Of a DNA stretch of 64,000 nt, positions 14,237-26,300 are shown in pieces. Position numbers and translations under genes: made by a program. The stretch lies in the NCBI GenBank assembly GCA_012295275.1, contig CM022673.1, positions 29,519,136-29,583,135 on the forward strand, written 5' to 3'. Under the pieces are notes generated by a model. It was not told the DNA's origin. It ran no database searches and saw nothing but the letters and a program-made list of their open reading frames with translations. Positions within the stretch are counted from its first letter, which is position 1. Each line of letters starts with the position of its first letter. Source of the stretch: Chrysomallon squamiferum (Eukaryota; Mollusca; Gastropoda; Neomphalida; Peltospiridae).

Positions 14237-15983
14237 GTAACAGTTACAATAATAATAATAAAAACAGTTTCATTAGTTACCAAACTAATAATAACAACAA
14301 CAACAAAGCTGTAACACTGACAGTCATAAAACAACTGATGATAATTGTTACAGGATTTTCCTAAAGCTGTGAAGCTAGGTGAGCTCAGAGCCCGACATCA
14401 GCTGAGGAGAGATCTGCAGTGTCAGTCATTCCAGTGGTATCTTGATAATGTCATTCCAGAACTTGCTGTTCCTCCAACTAACGCCATTGTCTTTGGGGAG
14501 GTAAATAATGTTGCTAGTTTGTTGTTTTTTTCTTCAGCTTGGTTCATCATTCATAACCAGCAATATATCAGAGTCTTTTTTCTTCATCTTCCTTCTGAGT
14601 ATGTTAGAAATTCTCTACATGTACTGTTTATCAATCAAAACAGGAATTGTTGTTTTGTTTGTTGTTTTTTCTGATTTTTTGTAAGCTATAACTCAAAGTA
14701 ATGGTCTTTCTTGAGATCATCATTCATTAAAAAAATTTTAAAAGAAAAGAGAATCAGAAGGAAAAAAAGTCAAAGAAATGATCGAGATAAAATTAGTTTT
14801 AATTATCAGCAAAAATTAAGAAATGTCTTAAAAGAAAAATCAAATTATTTTTTGATTTTCTAAAGAGAGAAGTCACTTTTAAGTAATATAAATTAAAAAA
14901 AATAATAAGATCAAAAATTAATTAAATAAAATAAATAAAATACACATTAATTTTATTTAAAATTTCCCTTTTCACAGATGTGATATTCAAATAAAATCAA
15001 CTAGCAAAAAGCAAGAGATCTGTTTACATAAATAAAACATGATCGTGAATTACATTTAACTAGACTGTTATTTTATTAATGAAATGTTTGCTCCATTTAT
15101 AACCACTATAACAAATGATCATGAAATTGAAATTTAAACACATAAATTTCATTTTCTTTTAAATAATAATTATAAAAACAAACAAACAAACAACTATTAA
15201 ACCTCTCTTTCTTTTGCTTTTGTTTTTTAATAATTCAAAAATAAAACACAAAATCAGATTTTATGAAACAACTGAAATTAACTGACATGTACAAATTTAT
15301 TTCACTGTTCTGTTTCAGTTCCGTAACCGAGCGTCTTTGATATGTTTGACTTCTGTAGAGAAGTCAGCAGGGCAGATAGATCTGGAAATGGCTGCTTGTC
15401 TGGGTGACTCCCCAAAACAGGTGTGTGATATTTTATTTAAACAATGACAATGACAACAATGTCAATCTAAGTTGAAGCACAGGCATTTAAAACATAAAGT
15501 TGATCTTTTGTTTAATTTATTACATCCAAAAGTCTGATGTTTTAGGTTTTTGTTGTTTTAAATTACTAATTAAAATTAAATTAATATCCTTTAGTTAGTC
15601 TTAGTTTAATAAATACATATACTTACATACATACATACATATGTTTTAAATGACATATACAACTGTTATTTTATTAAATGATTTAATTTTACTTTGCAGC
15701 TTTCCTATATTACCACTGATAGTTTATTCCATCATGGTTCAGGTTGCCTGGTAACAGCCCCTAATAAGGGTTTGGCACTAGGACCCTGTGGACATCATCA
15801 GTGGCTCTTGTTTGTAAGTATAGATTTTATTTTTTTATTATTATTTCTATTTGTTTATTTATCATCATCATCATAATCATTATAATCATCATTCATCATC
15901 ATTAGTATTATTATTTTCATCATTATTATTTTCTTCTTTTTTATTTTATTTATTTATTTATTTACTTATTTATTTATTTTATA

Positions 15984-16026
<43 letters not shown>

Positions 16027-16954
16027 TTGTATTTTTGTACTATTGAAAGAAATATTTCAACAAAGAGAAAGCAAGTTGATGTTAAATATGACTGTTTTGT
16101 TTTGAGTGGCAGTTTTCTATTTAACATCATGTTACAGTCTCTGATTCTCTCATATCACATCTCAAAATATCTGACTTGTAGCAGCTGTACAAATAAGCAC
16201 TTTAATGTACAGAAATAGTAGCTAGACCAGAATATCAAATACATTTCTGTGATGACTGATACAAGTCAAACCTGGTCTTTTGGCAATGGGTTTATATTTA
16301 TATATACCTGTGTTTGTAATTATACTAATGTAAACAGTATAAAAAATATGTGTGTGTGTGTGTGTGTGTGTGTATATTTATTTATGTTTACTCACATACA
16401 CAGACACATAAATATATTACAGAAAATGTTATAAGAATATCCACATGTAATAATATGAAGTAAGAAAGTTCTCTTTTTTATTAGTGTGTTGTTGCATTCT
16501 TGTTTTGGGTGTTTTTTTTTTTTTTCTTTCAGGTAGCACTTAATATGCTTCTAATCAGAGAAAAACATGTAACAGTAATTAGATATATCCAGAGCAGTTT
16601 AAATTGTTACAACTGTAATTACAGGCACAACAGTAGATGCTAGATATAACAAAGCAATTTTAATTTTGCTAGAATTAAATAAGAATCAAAACAAATATCA
16701 CTGTAATTAGATAAAATCTAGCAATGTTAATTTTGCTAGAGTTGTGTGTGACAGATAAGACTGAGAATGGTCACAGCTGATAGTTAACTGAATTGTTTCT
16801 GTTGCAGGAGAATCACATACAGCTGAACGGGACAGAGCTGTGTGTTACCAGTGTGGACAATGAGTATGTGGCCTTACAGCAGTGCTCAAGAGAAAACATC
16901 TCTCAGATGTGGGACATGACATACCATTTCAGAAGAAAACAGATTAGTGTCTGA
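4837..16954 (+). CDS. Polypeptide N-acetylgalactosaminyltransferase (GALNT), 3' eight exons; 5' end outside window
   Basis: Transfers GalNAc from UDP-GalNAc to Ser/Thr of secretory proteins in the Golgi, the first step of mucin-type O-glycosylation. Exons: 4837-4946, 10574-10734, 13155-13272, 13754-13930, 14354-14500, 15319-15420, 15700-15813, 16808-16954 (TGA at 16952). All boundaries are AG/GT and the phases chain into 357 residues after a split first codon. Seen: the metal-binding DSH in FLDSHCEC (4875-4883), the acceptor-loop WGGEN (13240-13254), GHVFR with the third metal ligand, [12 protein letters not shown], then a C-terminal ricin-B lectin domain in the last three exons. The usual upstream catalytic half (ending REGLIRAR) and the signal-anchor are missing, so the gene starts left of position 1. 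The motifs [14 protein letters not shown] and [13 protein letters not shown] resemble the GALNT10/GALNT11 group, but I do not assign a paralogue. The lectin repeats lack the canonical CLD Asp (CLT, CLV, CVT). Confidence 0.95.
5090..5240. repeat. CA/CATA-rich low-complexity tract
   Basis: Irregular ACAC, ACAT and CATA runs just downstream of the first visible GALNT exon; intronic. Confidence 0.7.
5900..6480. other. Complex-sequence block inside GALNT intron, possible regulatory element
   Basis: Between the exons at 4946 and 10574, this block has balanced base composition and no simple repeats, unlike its surroundings. It contains homeodomain-type TAATTA cores, CAGCTG E-boxes (near 6245), an AP-1-like TGAGTCA (near 6301) and CCGGAATC. 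There is no open frame of note. A regulatory role is inference only. Confidence 0.3.
6786..7053. repeat. CT-rich array: TTTCACCCTCTC minisatellite passing into (CT)n
   Basis: About six copies of CTCTTTCACCCTCT spaced 25-35 bp apart (6790-6950), followed by an almost pure (CT)n run from about 6969 to 7053 and a short GT run. It looks like a microsatellite expanding out of a minisatellite. Confidence 0.9.
7400..7750. other. GC- and CpG-retaining complex block in GALNT intron
   Basis: A unique-looking, GC-richer stretch with several CpGs in an otherwise CpG-poor intron. It includes the near-palindromic CCCCGACGTCC..GGGACGTGG around 7518-7545. No coding frame or known ncRNA fold was recognised. 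It is a candidate conserved non-coding element. Confidence 0.3.
9200..9740. repeat. Degenerate ~150-bp tandem repeat, three to four copies
   Basis: Copies share 'ttttgtt..tttataatta..gaa' followed by 'aaa(c)ac..gagctgacaaaacattta' and 'acttg'. The similarity is partial and the copy boundaries are unclear; intronic. Confidence 0.5.
10861..11473. repeat. 34-bp minisatellite, about 18 copies, with higher-order structure
   Basis: The unit is CAAAATCAGTAAATGAAGAT followed by a variable 8-mer and TATGC. The variable part cycles through four types (CACACGAAG, GATGTAAAG, GATAGAAAG, GATATAAAT) in a fixed order for at least two rounds (about 11121-11390). This gives a ~135-bp higher-order period. Isolated CAGTAAATG motifs persist to about 11870. 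It lies in the GALNT intron between 10734 and 13155 and is non-coding. Confidence 0.97.
12283..12415. repeat. Twofold ~80-bp tandem duplication
   Basis: The motif series 'aacaaaccat..cat(t)aaagtaca.ttccatt..tttctacactaa.caaacagt' occurs twice in succession; GALNT intron. Confidence 0.6.
14189..14236. repeat. (AAT)n microsatellite
   Basis: About 15 AAT units in the GALNT intron just upstream of the exon at 14354. Confidence 0.95.
15855..16026. repeat. ATC/TTA microsatellite cluster
   Basis: Runs of TCATCA, TTTA and then (TTA)n (15985-16026) immediately after the GALNT exon ending at 15813. The open frames here are repeat-coded. Confidence 0.9.
16350..16372. repeat. (TG)n microsatellite
   Basis: About 11 TG units in the last GALNT intron. 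Confidence 0.9.
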
Positions 16955-17060
16955 CATCATGTACAGTCTGATGTCGTGTACATTATCTGATGACATGAAC
17001 AGTGTCCTTGTACTATGACATCAAGTCTATTATCTGACATGTACAGTGTCTGGCATCATT
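16950..17060 (+). repeat. Short imperfect repeats at start of GALNT 3' UTR
   Basis: Variants of TCTGACATCATGTACAGT recur about five times directly after the stop codon, on an approximately 20-bp period. They are transcribed if the 3' UTR continues as expected. Confidence 0.6.
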
Positions 17061-18159
17061 TTATGCCATGATAATTAAAGTAGTGTGATGACCTATCTGA
17101 TACCTGACACAGATTCAGTCTTGCTGATGTTTGTAGATTTGCAAAACTGACATTCACGCACATCATAATTTCACAATGTGAAAACTTGGCATCTGGTAAA
17201 AGCAAGTAATGTGTATTAATCTTCACATTATCAAAGCTGGACAAAACAGACACTATGGTGTTAAACCAATAAACACAGAGGTGAAAGAGTGGAAACAGAA
17301 AAACAAACTGGCTAGGAGAACTGGTATGATTGTTCTGCAGTCAAAAATAACCAGCCATGGCTTTTTGATTTGTTTTGTTGTTGGATTCTTGTATGATAAT
17401 GCAGTAAAATATCTAATTCTTGAAATAAAAAATGGCAGAAAAGCTCCCAAATAAAAAAGTAAAAAGAACATAAATTCAAAATTAAGAGACAAGACAAACC
17501 TGCTTTCAAAATTAAACAGATTTTCATTCATTTCTTAAGAATAAAAACAAAAGATTCTTTTGATCTATGAAGTTGTTAAAGAAATCAAATTCTGAACACA
17601 TATTAATTAGGCACTTTTAGATATCAAAACAGATGTAACAGATAAAATCCAAAGAAACCCAAAATGTTTATAATGGAAAAATATCTTTGAGTCTTTATAA
17701 AAATTTTAATATCAAGTAAGTCATATTCCTCAAGCAGTTATCTGTTTAATGTTTATAGATTTGATTCTTATGGTTTAGACTTACAAAATAAATTCTAGGT
17801 TGAAGACTCTGCTTCAGATAATGTAGTTTAACCCTTGACTTTATATTCAGAAATAATCAGGAGTTTGATTTAGAATGGGAAAATACAGTTGACCAGGTGC
17901 TACAAGTCAAAAGACTCTAATATATTTATTGTGATAATCATGAACTTTGACAATGATAATATTTATATATGAATGCTCAAAATATCTATTAATATTTCTT
18001 TTTAATTATGATTCTTTTCTGGTACTGAAAGAATATTTTATGATGTTAATATGTGGTATTTTTAATATATGTACATGTTGTAATTTATTATAATATTTAT
18101 TATGTGAAATTTAAGATGGGCAACAGGGTACTGAAAATTTGTAAATCTTCATATTTCTA

Positions 18160-18165
18160 AATAAA
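18160..18165 (+). terminator. Candidate polyadenylation signal of GALNT
   Basis: AATAAA about 1.2 kb after the stop codon. Other AATAAA hexamers occur nearer (for example near 17266 and 17424), so the functional site is uncertain. Confidence 0.3.
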
Positions 18166-18374
18166 ATTATATAACATTTGATTGGTGTTTTAATTTTATT
18201 ATTATTGTTATTGTTATTATTATTATTATTATAGCATACATCCACTAACAGTAAACAAAACAAACAAAAAAAGAATAAATAAATAAATATTTATATTTCA
18301 TGAATCAATGTCCCTTAAATACCACTTCAGTATATTTTAATATGAATAGTTTTGATAACAACAAATAGTTTTAT

Positions 18375-18424
18375 ATGCACCTACCCAGAGACAGAAAAAA
18401 CATACCACAATCTTTGATAAATAA
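18375..18424 (+). repeat. Dispersed repeat copy A
   Basis: TGCACCTACCC.AGACAG..A..ACATACCA..ATCTTTGAT also occurs at 54915-54962 with a few substitutions and indels. It is probably a fragment of an interspersed element whose ends are not visible. Confidence 0.5.
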
Positions 18425-18988
18425 ACCATGAGAGCTAGCGTAATTGGGAAATAGTCAAATTACAGTTTTTTGTTATTTATTTTGGTCAAAAATGAAGTAA
18501 GACAAAATGTATGCAATCAACACAACAGTGTCATAGACAGAAAAGCACACTGCAAACTATGATAAACTAGTAATGAGCCATTGGTTAGATCAGGAAATAA
18601 TCTACCATTTCACAGTCAGTTTTTTATAATAATAATGAGAGTAAGACAAAATGTACACTTGCAACAGCAAGCTTTTAAGGATTTGCAAATGTCTAAACAA
18701 AATAAACATGGTTTTTGCTGTCATCTTACATTAGTTTCATCTTTGTATTTCATTAATGCACAGTTAATACTCTGACTGATATCAAAAACAACACTGAGAG
18801 GACATATGTATCGGGTTCTGTTTGCAGAAGGCTTTTTTATTTTTATTTATATACTAGAGACACTTCACTGTTTTGAATTCATAATATGCTTCACTTACTG
18901 CACTTGTGTAAACTTGGTGATTATAAAGGGAATAACTTGTTATTAAGATAACAGCTTTACTCATTAAAGAAGTAACTTTGAACATGTT

Positions 18989-19026
<38 letters not shown>

Positions 19027-19761
19027 TTTGTGTGTTTGTGTGTGAGGATGTATATGCATAAATGCATACACATAACTATGCAAATAGCAAGTATTTTATT
19101 GAAGTAAATATAGTTCCATCCCCAAAATTTTTATTTTTTCTCAGTGCCTGAAAATATAGAAATTTATTTAGTCATCCTCTCTTGCCACCAAATAGAGTGG
19201 TTGCAGTATACACCTGATTTGAATTTTTGATATTTATACGACAAAGACAGAACAAAAAAAAATAATAATAATTAAAAAAATAATAATAATAATAATATTA
19301 ATAAAATTAAGACATCAACAATGATGCCAAAGAACTTTATTATGAGCATATTTGAAAAGTTATTCCATCTACTTTATTTAAAAGAAAGAGCAAACTTTCT
19401 GTTTATAGTTTGTATTTAAGAGAAAATTCAAGATTTCTTTTTTATCTAACGGCGTAACTAAAGGATGAATAAGATTTTAAAAAAAATTTCTGTTATTGTT
19501 TTGAGTGTAGATACACAATAAAAATGTATTATGGATTTAAAATTGTTGGGTACGTGTCACAAGTATTTTAAATCATTGGATTAAAAAAAAAAAATAGTGA
19601 AAAACAACAACAAACAAACAAACAAAAATCGCACAAACTATCATGTTTTGTAATCCATCATTGCAGTGGTTATAATTTTCAGTGAAATGAGTTCCATTAC
19701 AAAGAAAAAATATCGGTGAGGGATACAAAAACACAAAAAAGACGGATGTGTGTTGTCGCAC

Positions 19762-20004
19762 TTATTTTCGGTCAGTATATTGCAAACTCCATGCTATCTG
19801 TATGTGATGTTTATTCCACACGATAACATTTAATCCTGCTTTGTTCTGACTCAGACTGATCGGTTTCTCTGATAGTGTGTGCGATTTTTTTGTTCTATAT
19901 TCCTTTAATGACATACTTCTCCGTTTGCTTTTAGGATTATCCAGCCTCGTTTCTGCGATATAAAGAAAAACTGAAGTAAAAATAGAGCAGTGTACATATT
20001 TCAT
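19762..20004 (-). CDS. Unassigned 80-codon open frame, possible exon
   Basis: The frame starts MKYVHCSIFTSVFLYIAETR and continues as a basic, complex sequence (KSKRRSMSLKEYRTKK), ending in TAA. A plausible acceptor (tttatatcgcag) lies inside it, so only the part after 'AET' might be exonic. No family was recognised and no partner exon was identified. It could be chance, because an 80-codon frame is only mildly unusual in this composition. Confidence 0.15.
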   Translation of the reverse strand: MKYVHCSIFTSVFLYIAETRLDNPKSKRRSMSLKEYRTKKSHTLSEKPISLSQNKAGLNVIVWNKHHIQIAWSLQYTDRK

Positions 20005-21258
20005 AAACCATTGTCCACAGTAAAAATAAAATACGAACGATAGGTCTTTTGTGATTCTGATTAGCTTGTAATAATAATTCAGTCACTAAAACAGCTTGAA
20101 AATGTCCACTGCGTTCCGTACGAAATTTGGATTTTTCTTATAAACATACGAATTATGTCGTTTATGACAAACTGCTAATCTAAAAGTCTGTAATTCTGCG
20201 TGTTTCCTCTCTTCTTAAATGTATTAAACTGAACAGAGCACCAAAAATAGGTTACAAATGTAACGCGGACATCTTGGAATAAAACACTTGTTCTTTCTCT
20301 TTTAGACTCATCGTTTAAAAGGCAACAGCTCTAGATTTTTGCATACAAAATTTAAAAAATATATGTTTCAAAAGATTTGTAATCAGCAAATCAGAAACAA
20401 TGGATAAAGAACAATATTACGAACAGGGATTATAAAGAATGCAAAGAAACGCAAATGATAACGTATCTCTTATTTCTCTTAATAAGTATCGTTCAAATTC
20501 AGGTACATATTATTACGCGAATTAATCATTTTCTTTATGTGAAAATCAGTTACTATAATTATGGTGCATAAGTCTATTTCCATTCGTTTTTCTATATATT
20601 TTTTTAAAAACTCGCATGCGCATTGATTTTCTATCTCTGTGTTTAAATGGCCTTGCTGTTGGTATTTACATTTGTCAAATTTATGTCTTCTATGTCAGTT
20701 CGTTTTAATAAATTGCTAAACTCGAGCGCTGTACATACTCAACTGAAATCAATTATTGCCACGAATTCTGACTAAAATTAATCACCAAAACAGGTTTTTT
20801 TTTTTTTTTTTTTTTCTCGCTCTGTTCATCGCCTACGTTTTCGCTTAACGTTCATAAGACAAGATGCCAAACTGTGAAGAAAGATTTCTTTCTTTTTTAT
20901 TCTTGCAAATCACTGGTCACTTTTCTTCTTCTACTGATTGAAAAAGCCAACGAAAAGCAAAAAAAAAAAAAAACGGGGGGGGAGAAAAAAAAAAAAAAAA
21001 GAAAAGAAAAAAAAAAAGAAAGAAAGGAAAAAAGAAAGTGAAATAGAAATCTTTTGAAAAATCGCCCAGTAGATTTGTTGGTAGAAGACTTAAGTTGGCA
21101 GATTTTGTTTAACACGTCATAAGAATTTCTGCGTTCATCAAACGAGAGAAAATTATGTCTTTTCATTCCACATCAGATATCGTCAGAGCGCGAGTCAAGA
21201 TCGACATTCCAGTGTTATTCTGATAAGAAGGCTTTTGTAAATCAGAACCATACAACAT

Positions 21259-21414
21259 GGATTATTTACTTAATGCTACAGGCGAAATCTTTGAGGAGAA
21301 TCTTTTCAAAGCACTTCCTGGAAGATTTTTCACACTCTCCTTTCGTTGGGGACGTGAATGGAAATATCGCTCACTTTGTTTACATTGCTTAAATATGCAT
21401 TAAAGATGCTTCAT
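21259..21414 (+). CDS. Unassigned 51-codon open frame with good start context
   Basis: ATG at 21259 in context CAACATGG begins MDYLLNATGEIFEENLFKAL, followed by a hydrophobic/basic segment and TAA. The composition is not repeat-derived. It could be a first coding exon, a small ORF in a 5' UTR, or chance. No homology was recognised. Confidence 0.12.
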
Positions 21415-21788
21415 GAAAACTTTAATAAGAAAATATGTATTAGCCCATCCATTAATCTTCAGCTGATGGTGCATCCTTCCAATCAATAGTCTCTTGCTTT
21501 TCAGTCTTTCAGTTTCTGTCCGTCTCTCTGTTTATCAGTCCATTCCAGACTCTGACACAATAAACACCATTCATTCATTCATTCACTTATTATCTGTTAG
21601 TCATAGAGACTGACGCAGACATAAAGATAAAGGCATAAACATTTATGCATATTTGTGTGAGTGTCTGCATCTGTAGAGAGCTATATAACCATACAGACAG
21701 ATTGGTTGATATTATTATTATTTAACAGTAAAGACGTTGTAATTCTTTTTCAGTTTTTAATATATTAGAATGAGAAAGAATGAGCACG

Positions 21789-21847
21789 AGAGAGAGAGAG
21801 AGAGAGAAAAAGAGAGAGAGAGAGAAAAAGAGAGAGAGAGAGAGAGT
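21789..21847. repeat. (AG)n interrupted microsatellite
   Basis: Three AG blocks separated by AAAAAG. Confidence 0.9.
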
Positions 21848-22003
21848 CCAACCAAGTAATCAGAAAAAATAAATAATAATAACAACAAATCAACAATAAC
21901 AATAATAAAATAACAACAACAGTAATAACAAATGTCGACGATGTTTCGTTTTTATCCTCATCTTGCTGCTGCTCCTCCTCCTCCTCATCATCATTATTAT
22001 TGT

Positions 22004-22011
22004 TGTTGTTG

Positions 22012-22082
<71 letters not shown>
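22004..22082. repeat. (TTG)n(TTA)n compound microsatellite
   Basis: Five TTG-type units followed by about 22 TTA units. Confidence 0.95.
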
Positions 22083-22083
<1 letters not shown>

Positions 22084-22152
22084 GACCGGTAACACGACCT
22101 TCGTCATTCTGGCAAACATGAGACAGAGATCAATGCTTATAATCGATGAGAC

Positions 22153-22593
22153 GTGATTACAAGGGAAAATAAAATTTTAATTAAAGGATTCCGACAAAGG
22201 ATCAGCCCAAATGTTCACGAGTCGTTGGCAAAGCCGTTTCTAATGTCTATTCCCGTCAGCGATAAGTGTCAGTCGTCTGCTTTCGTTTGTCACGCGCACA
22301 TGTTCCGTGTCGGAGCGTGCATTCTGAGGGGTTCTGGGAGTGTGGGTGTTGCATATGATTCAGGGACAGATCCACAGTTTCATTTAAAATACAGGACGAA
22401 ACTCAGTCGTTGTGGTGAATATAATCTTCAGAATGTAATATTTTTTAATGCGAAGGAAGCATACGTAGATCAAGAAAACGGGAAAGGATTACATCCCTTT
22501 GATTTGAAAATGTTATTAGTACGTCTTTGCCAGACATTGATGTCTGTAAGCAATCAGTTTAGATGTATACTTTATTTTATTTATTTTAAATAA
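22153..22593 (+). CDS. Unassigned 146-codon open frame
   Basis: This is the longest non-repetitive unspliced plus-strand frame in the window that I could not explain. The nominal start MITRENKILIKGFRQRIS is followed by a GC- and CpG-richer middle (about 22180-22400) with four Cys (CQSSAFVCHAHMF, GACILRG, SRCGEYN) and an AT-rich end. No domain, signal peptide or repeat was recognised. It could be a 5' UTR or exon upstream of LARGE, a lineage-specific gene, or a chance frame in a CpG-rich promoter region. Confidence 0.2.
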   Translation: MITRENKILIKGFRQRISPNVHESLAKPFLMSIPVSDKCQSSAFVCHAHMFRVGACILRGSGSVGVAYDSGTDPQFHLKYRTKLSRCGEYNLQNVIFFNAKEAYVDQENGKGLHPFDLKMLLVRLCQTLMSVSNQFRCILYFIYFK

Positions 22594-22795
22594 AAGCTAA
22601 TTCATATTTTTTTTATTTATATCGTGAAAAACCTTCAATATATTTACAGTTTTCAGTTATCAGCTTTTCTTTCTTGGACAACGAATCAGTGTTTCCAGCA
22701 ATGACCATTTATTATGTAATACGAAAAAGTACAAACGTTACGAGTTCTAATTTTTTTTTTAAATAAGAAAATATGCTGGTGTGTATGTGTGTGTA

Positions 22796-22908
<113 letters not shown>

Positions 22909-23173
22909 TGATTGATTGTTAAACACACAAAACGAAGTAGAAAAGAATAAATGAATGAAAGATAATCAGAGCAAAACGAAATCGGATAAATGAAATTAAA
23001 GATAGCCAAAGGAATGAATGAATAAAAGAAAGAAAACATTCACGTTTGTGATCTGGTTTTGACGTGTTTTCCCAGCTGGGCAGAAACTTAAAATGTAACA
23101 AACATCGCTTTCTTCATAACTGCAAATGTCAAATATAAGACGAGTGATTCAAAGTGGAAATAACAGCAACACT

Positions 23174-23365
23174 TTAAATAGAATAAATACACAGTGCACG
23201 ATAACCTGCCGATTGGGAAGAGATTGGACTTGGTTGTTGTGTTAAATGTGAGATGACTCCCGGAAAGAACCATCTGCTCGAGTGTGCTGTGATCTCCGCT
23301 GGACTCTGAAACAGTTGAGAACTTCGATTCCTGGTTGGCTGCTGTTTGATGTATGCACCATTCAC
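23174..23365 (-). CDS. Unassigned 63-codon open frame, possible first exon
   Basis: On the minus strand an ATG in context CGTGAATGG opens MNGAYIKQQPTRNRSSQLFQ and stays open through a GC-richer unique stretch (about 23200-23370). A CAG/GTTATC donor-like site follows near 23209. A second frame is also open across the same stretch, so coding is not demonstrated. No family was recognised. Confidence 0.12.
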   Translation of the reverse strand: MNGAYIKQQPTRNRSSQLFQSPAEITAHSSRWFFPGVISHLTQQPSPISSQSAGYRALCIYSI

Positions 23366-26300
23366 GTGGTAAAAAAAATATTAAAAAAATGAAAGAATAA
23401 AGGTCCACTTCTCATTTTTCCTTTTTCCTCTTTCTCTTATAAGATGAGATGGAGTGATTTCACAAACGGAAAAATATATATATTTTTAAATAGATTTAAA
23501 TGTCTTTCTCAGAGACAACGATAACAAGTTATCTAAAAAGAATACAAATTCACTGAAAATGTTTTGGTTCACAGATCTAATAAAACAAGTTTTCTAGGCA
23601 GTATAAATAGATATATTCTAAATTATTTAATTCACTTTGGTTTAGCGACATCAACATCTGCTTGAGTTGTATGGGGCTTTTGGTTGTGTTTTTTTTAAAC
23701 TTCGGATTTATATAATTATATTTCAGTAATAAAATTCTGTTTGCAGTTAAGTCTCCAACTGAAGATTGACAAGTAAATGACTGGAAATATCCTCTATCAC
23801 AGACCTTTAGAAAAACAGTATCTTTCATATCACTTTGTCTAAATACAGACACAAATATGTATGTAAAACAAAGAGAAAGTCGAGCAGTAAAGATATATAT
23901 TTCAGTAACCGATGGTCCATTATGTGACGAGAGAAAAAAAAAAGAAAAAGCAGCCGCTGTTTTTCGATTACATAAAATGATAATTACGTGCATTTTTCAA
24001 CAAACAAAAAAGGAAATTATCTTCAAAAAATCAATCTTAAGACGGAAAATCCTGAAATAACCATTATAGCCATTTATCGGAAGACATCCAGTAAAGGTGC
24101 ACCCAGGATCACGTAGGTCGTTAGGAGTTATTTCCCCTGGTGAAATTTGTTTATTTGTTGTTTCCATTACATGCAAAATTTTACGTTTATGAATGGTTTT
24201 ATTTTATGTTTATTTTTAAATGAATGTCAGTACAACTAAACTTACACATCAAAACAAAAATAAACTTTGAAGAAAGAAATAATTAATATTAATAATAATA
24301 ATCAGCATAATCATTACCATTAGAACCAATATTCTGCTTTATTTTATTTTATTTTTATTCTGCTGGACATATGGCCCAGAATGAAGTCATATCAAGATGC
24401 AGCCCAAAAATATGGACAAATCTTGTCATGATGTAATACAGAAATGATGAATCCTGTGACGATGATTCTGAAAAATACATGAACTTGAATAATAATTATA
24501 GTCATACATGAAAGATGGATGAATCCTATCAGGATGTAGTCTTTTATGTTCCCGACAATAGCGATATGCTTTATAAACTTTACAGAGAAACAATTTACAG
24601 GACATTTAACAATTTCTACTATTAACTTTGGAAAATAAAATTCTGTAAAGACAAAATTAGTAATGACACAAACAATTTAATAAAAAAGAAAAAAAGAAAG
24701 AAAAAAAAACCAGTAAACAGAATAAAGTTCACAAAATTAATCCATATGGCCTTTGTCTGACAGATGAGAAAAAGCTGTTTAATGGGTATGATATTTAAAA
24801 TTACAATATTAGACTGGGCTGAACTTGCAGACAGGAGGAAATAAATGAGTCAGCTCGTGTCAACAAGACCAAAAATAAACTTTAAAAGAATAAAATGTCA
24901 GCATAAATTATGTACGAGATCATAGTGGTGAATGATATTTATAAAGATCTCGATATTCTTTACATCATTTTCTGTGTAAATTGCAATATGTCAGTTCCTT
25001 TCTAAACAATTGGTAATATCATAAAAGTAAATAACATATATAAATAATAATTACGTTAACTAATTTGTAGGCACCTAAGTGTAAAGGTGAAGAGGTAGGT
25101 TTTTCTCATTTATGTCATTAATTATTTTATATATTATGCTTTTCTTGCATCTCTGCTGTCTCAAATAACATTTTAAGCAGTTTTGTTTAATAAATATTTT
25201 ATTTTTGATTATAATTATAAATTTAGTTATTAGGGTTCATCCAAAGTTTCATCATATTAATGTCGAACAAAACAAAACAAAAAAACAAAAATAATAAAAA
25301 TCACTTACAAAAAATAATGTATAACCAAATGTAACACGCAATTACAAGCATTAAAAAAGAAAAAAAAGTCAATAAGGGATATAATACACATAAAATAAGT
25401 TTAGTTAAAATATTAAAAAGTAAAATACAATTTTGAATTTATAATTTTAAACAGGTGATACGAAATTGTTAATCATTAATCTTAAAATACGACGTAGGTT
25501 TAAATTTTAAAAATGTGATGGTAACATATTGGTTTAACTCTGAAAATAATAAATAATTGTTATATGATTTGCAGCAGTTTATTTAAACCCGTAGCCTCGA
25601 TTCAATCGTTCTTCTATGGAGTCGAGCGATTTGTCTAATAACAGGTGCGTAACACATGACCATGAACTTGTATAAGATTGCTTTTTATTGGATGAACCAG
25701 ACAAAACTACCCAATCATCTTTGATGTTACATTTGTTTTTGTTAACAAGGTAGATAACCACGTATGTCTTCTTTGTATGGAGAGAAAGAAAATGTATTAA
25801 ATGTTAGGTAAATATATTATTAATGTTGAAATTCTACTGCCTTTATTTAAGAAAACAAATGATTAATATTTCTTTTAAACTGAATGACTGAGAGAGACAA
25901 ACGAAAAAGCTTCTTGATATATATTAGTAGTAGTATAAAAAACAACATTTAACGATACATTCACATTGTAAAATCATTGTTAAAAAAAATAACTTATTAA
26001 CGTTTATTTCGAGATTATGTAGATATGACTTATCGATGTTATTTTATACTCACAGTAAGAGTTGCTGAGAAGGTAATTTATTATTTAGTGTTTGGAAATT
26101 TTAGAACACTTAACACGGACATTGGACGACGCTATGTACATGTACTGATGTAGCTATTTAAAGTTAAACTAGTAATACTAATAGTATTATTAGTATGTTT
26201 CGAGACGAATCACGACTAAAGTTGATTTCAGTTTACAAATAACAGCAACTGTATGTTTGTCTTATGAAGTGACAATAATATAAAATAAATAGTGACACAA

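Larger units (their letters stand above)
16955..19440 (+). other. GALNT 3' UTR / 3' flank
   Basis: AT-rich, CpG-poor sequence without a recognised exon. It contains several AATAAA hexamers, a GT run at about 18994-19022, and one copy of a dispersed repeat (18375-18424) that recurs at 54915-54962. Confidence 0.5.
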
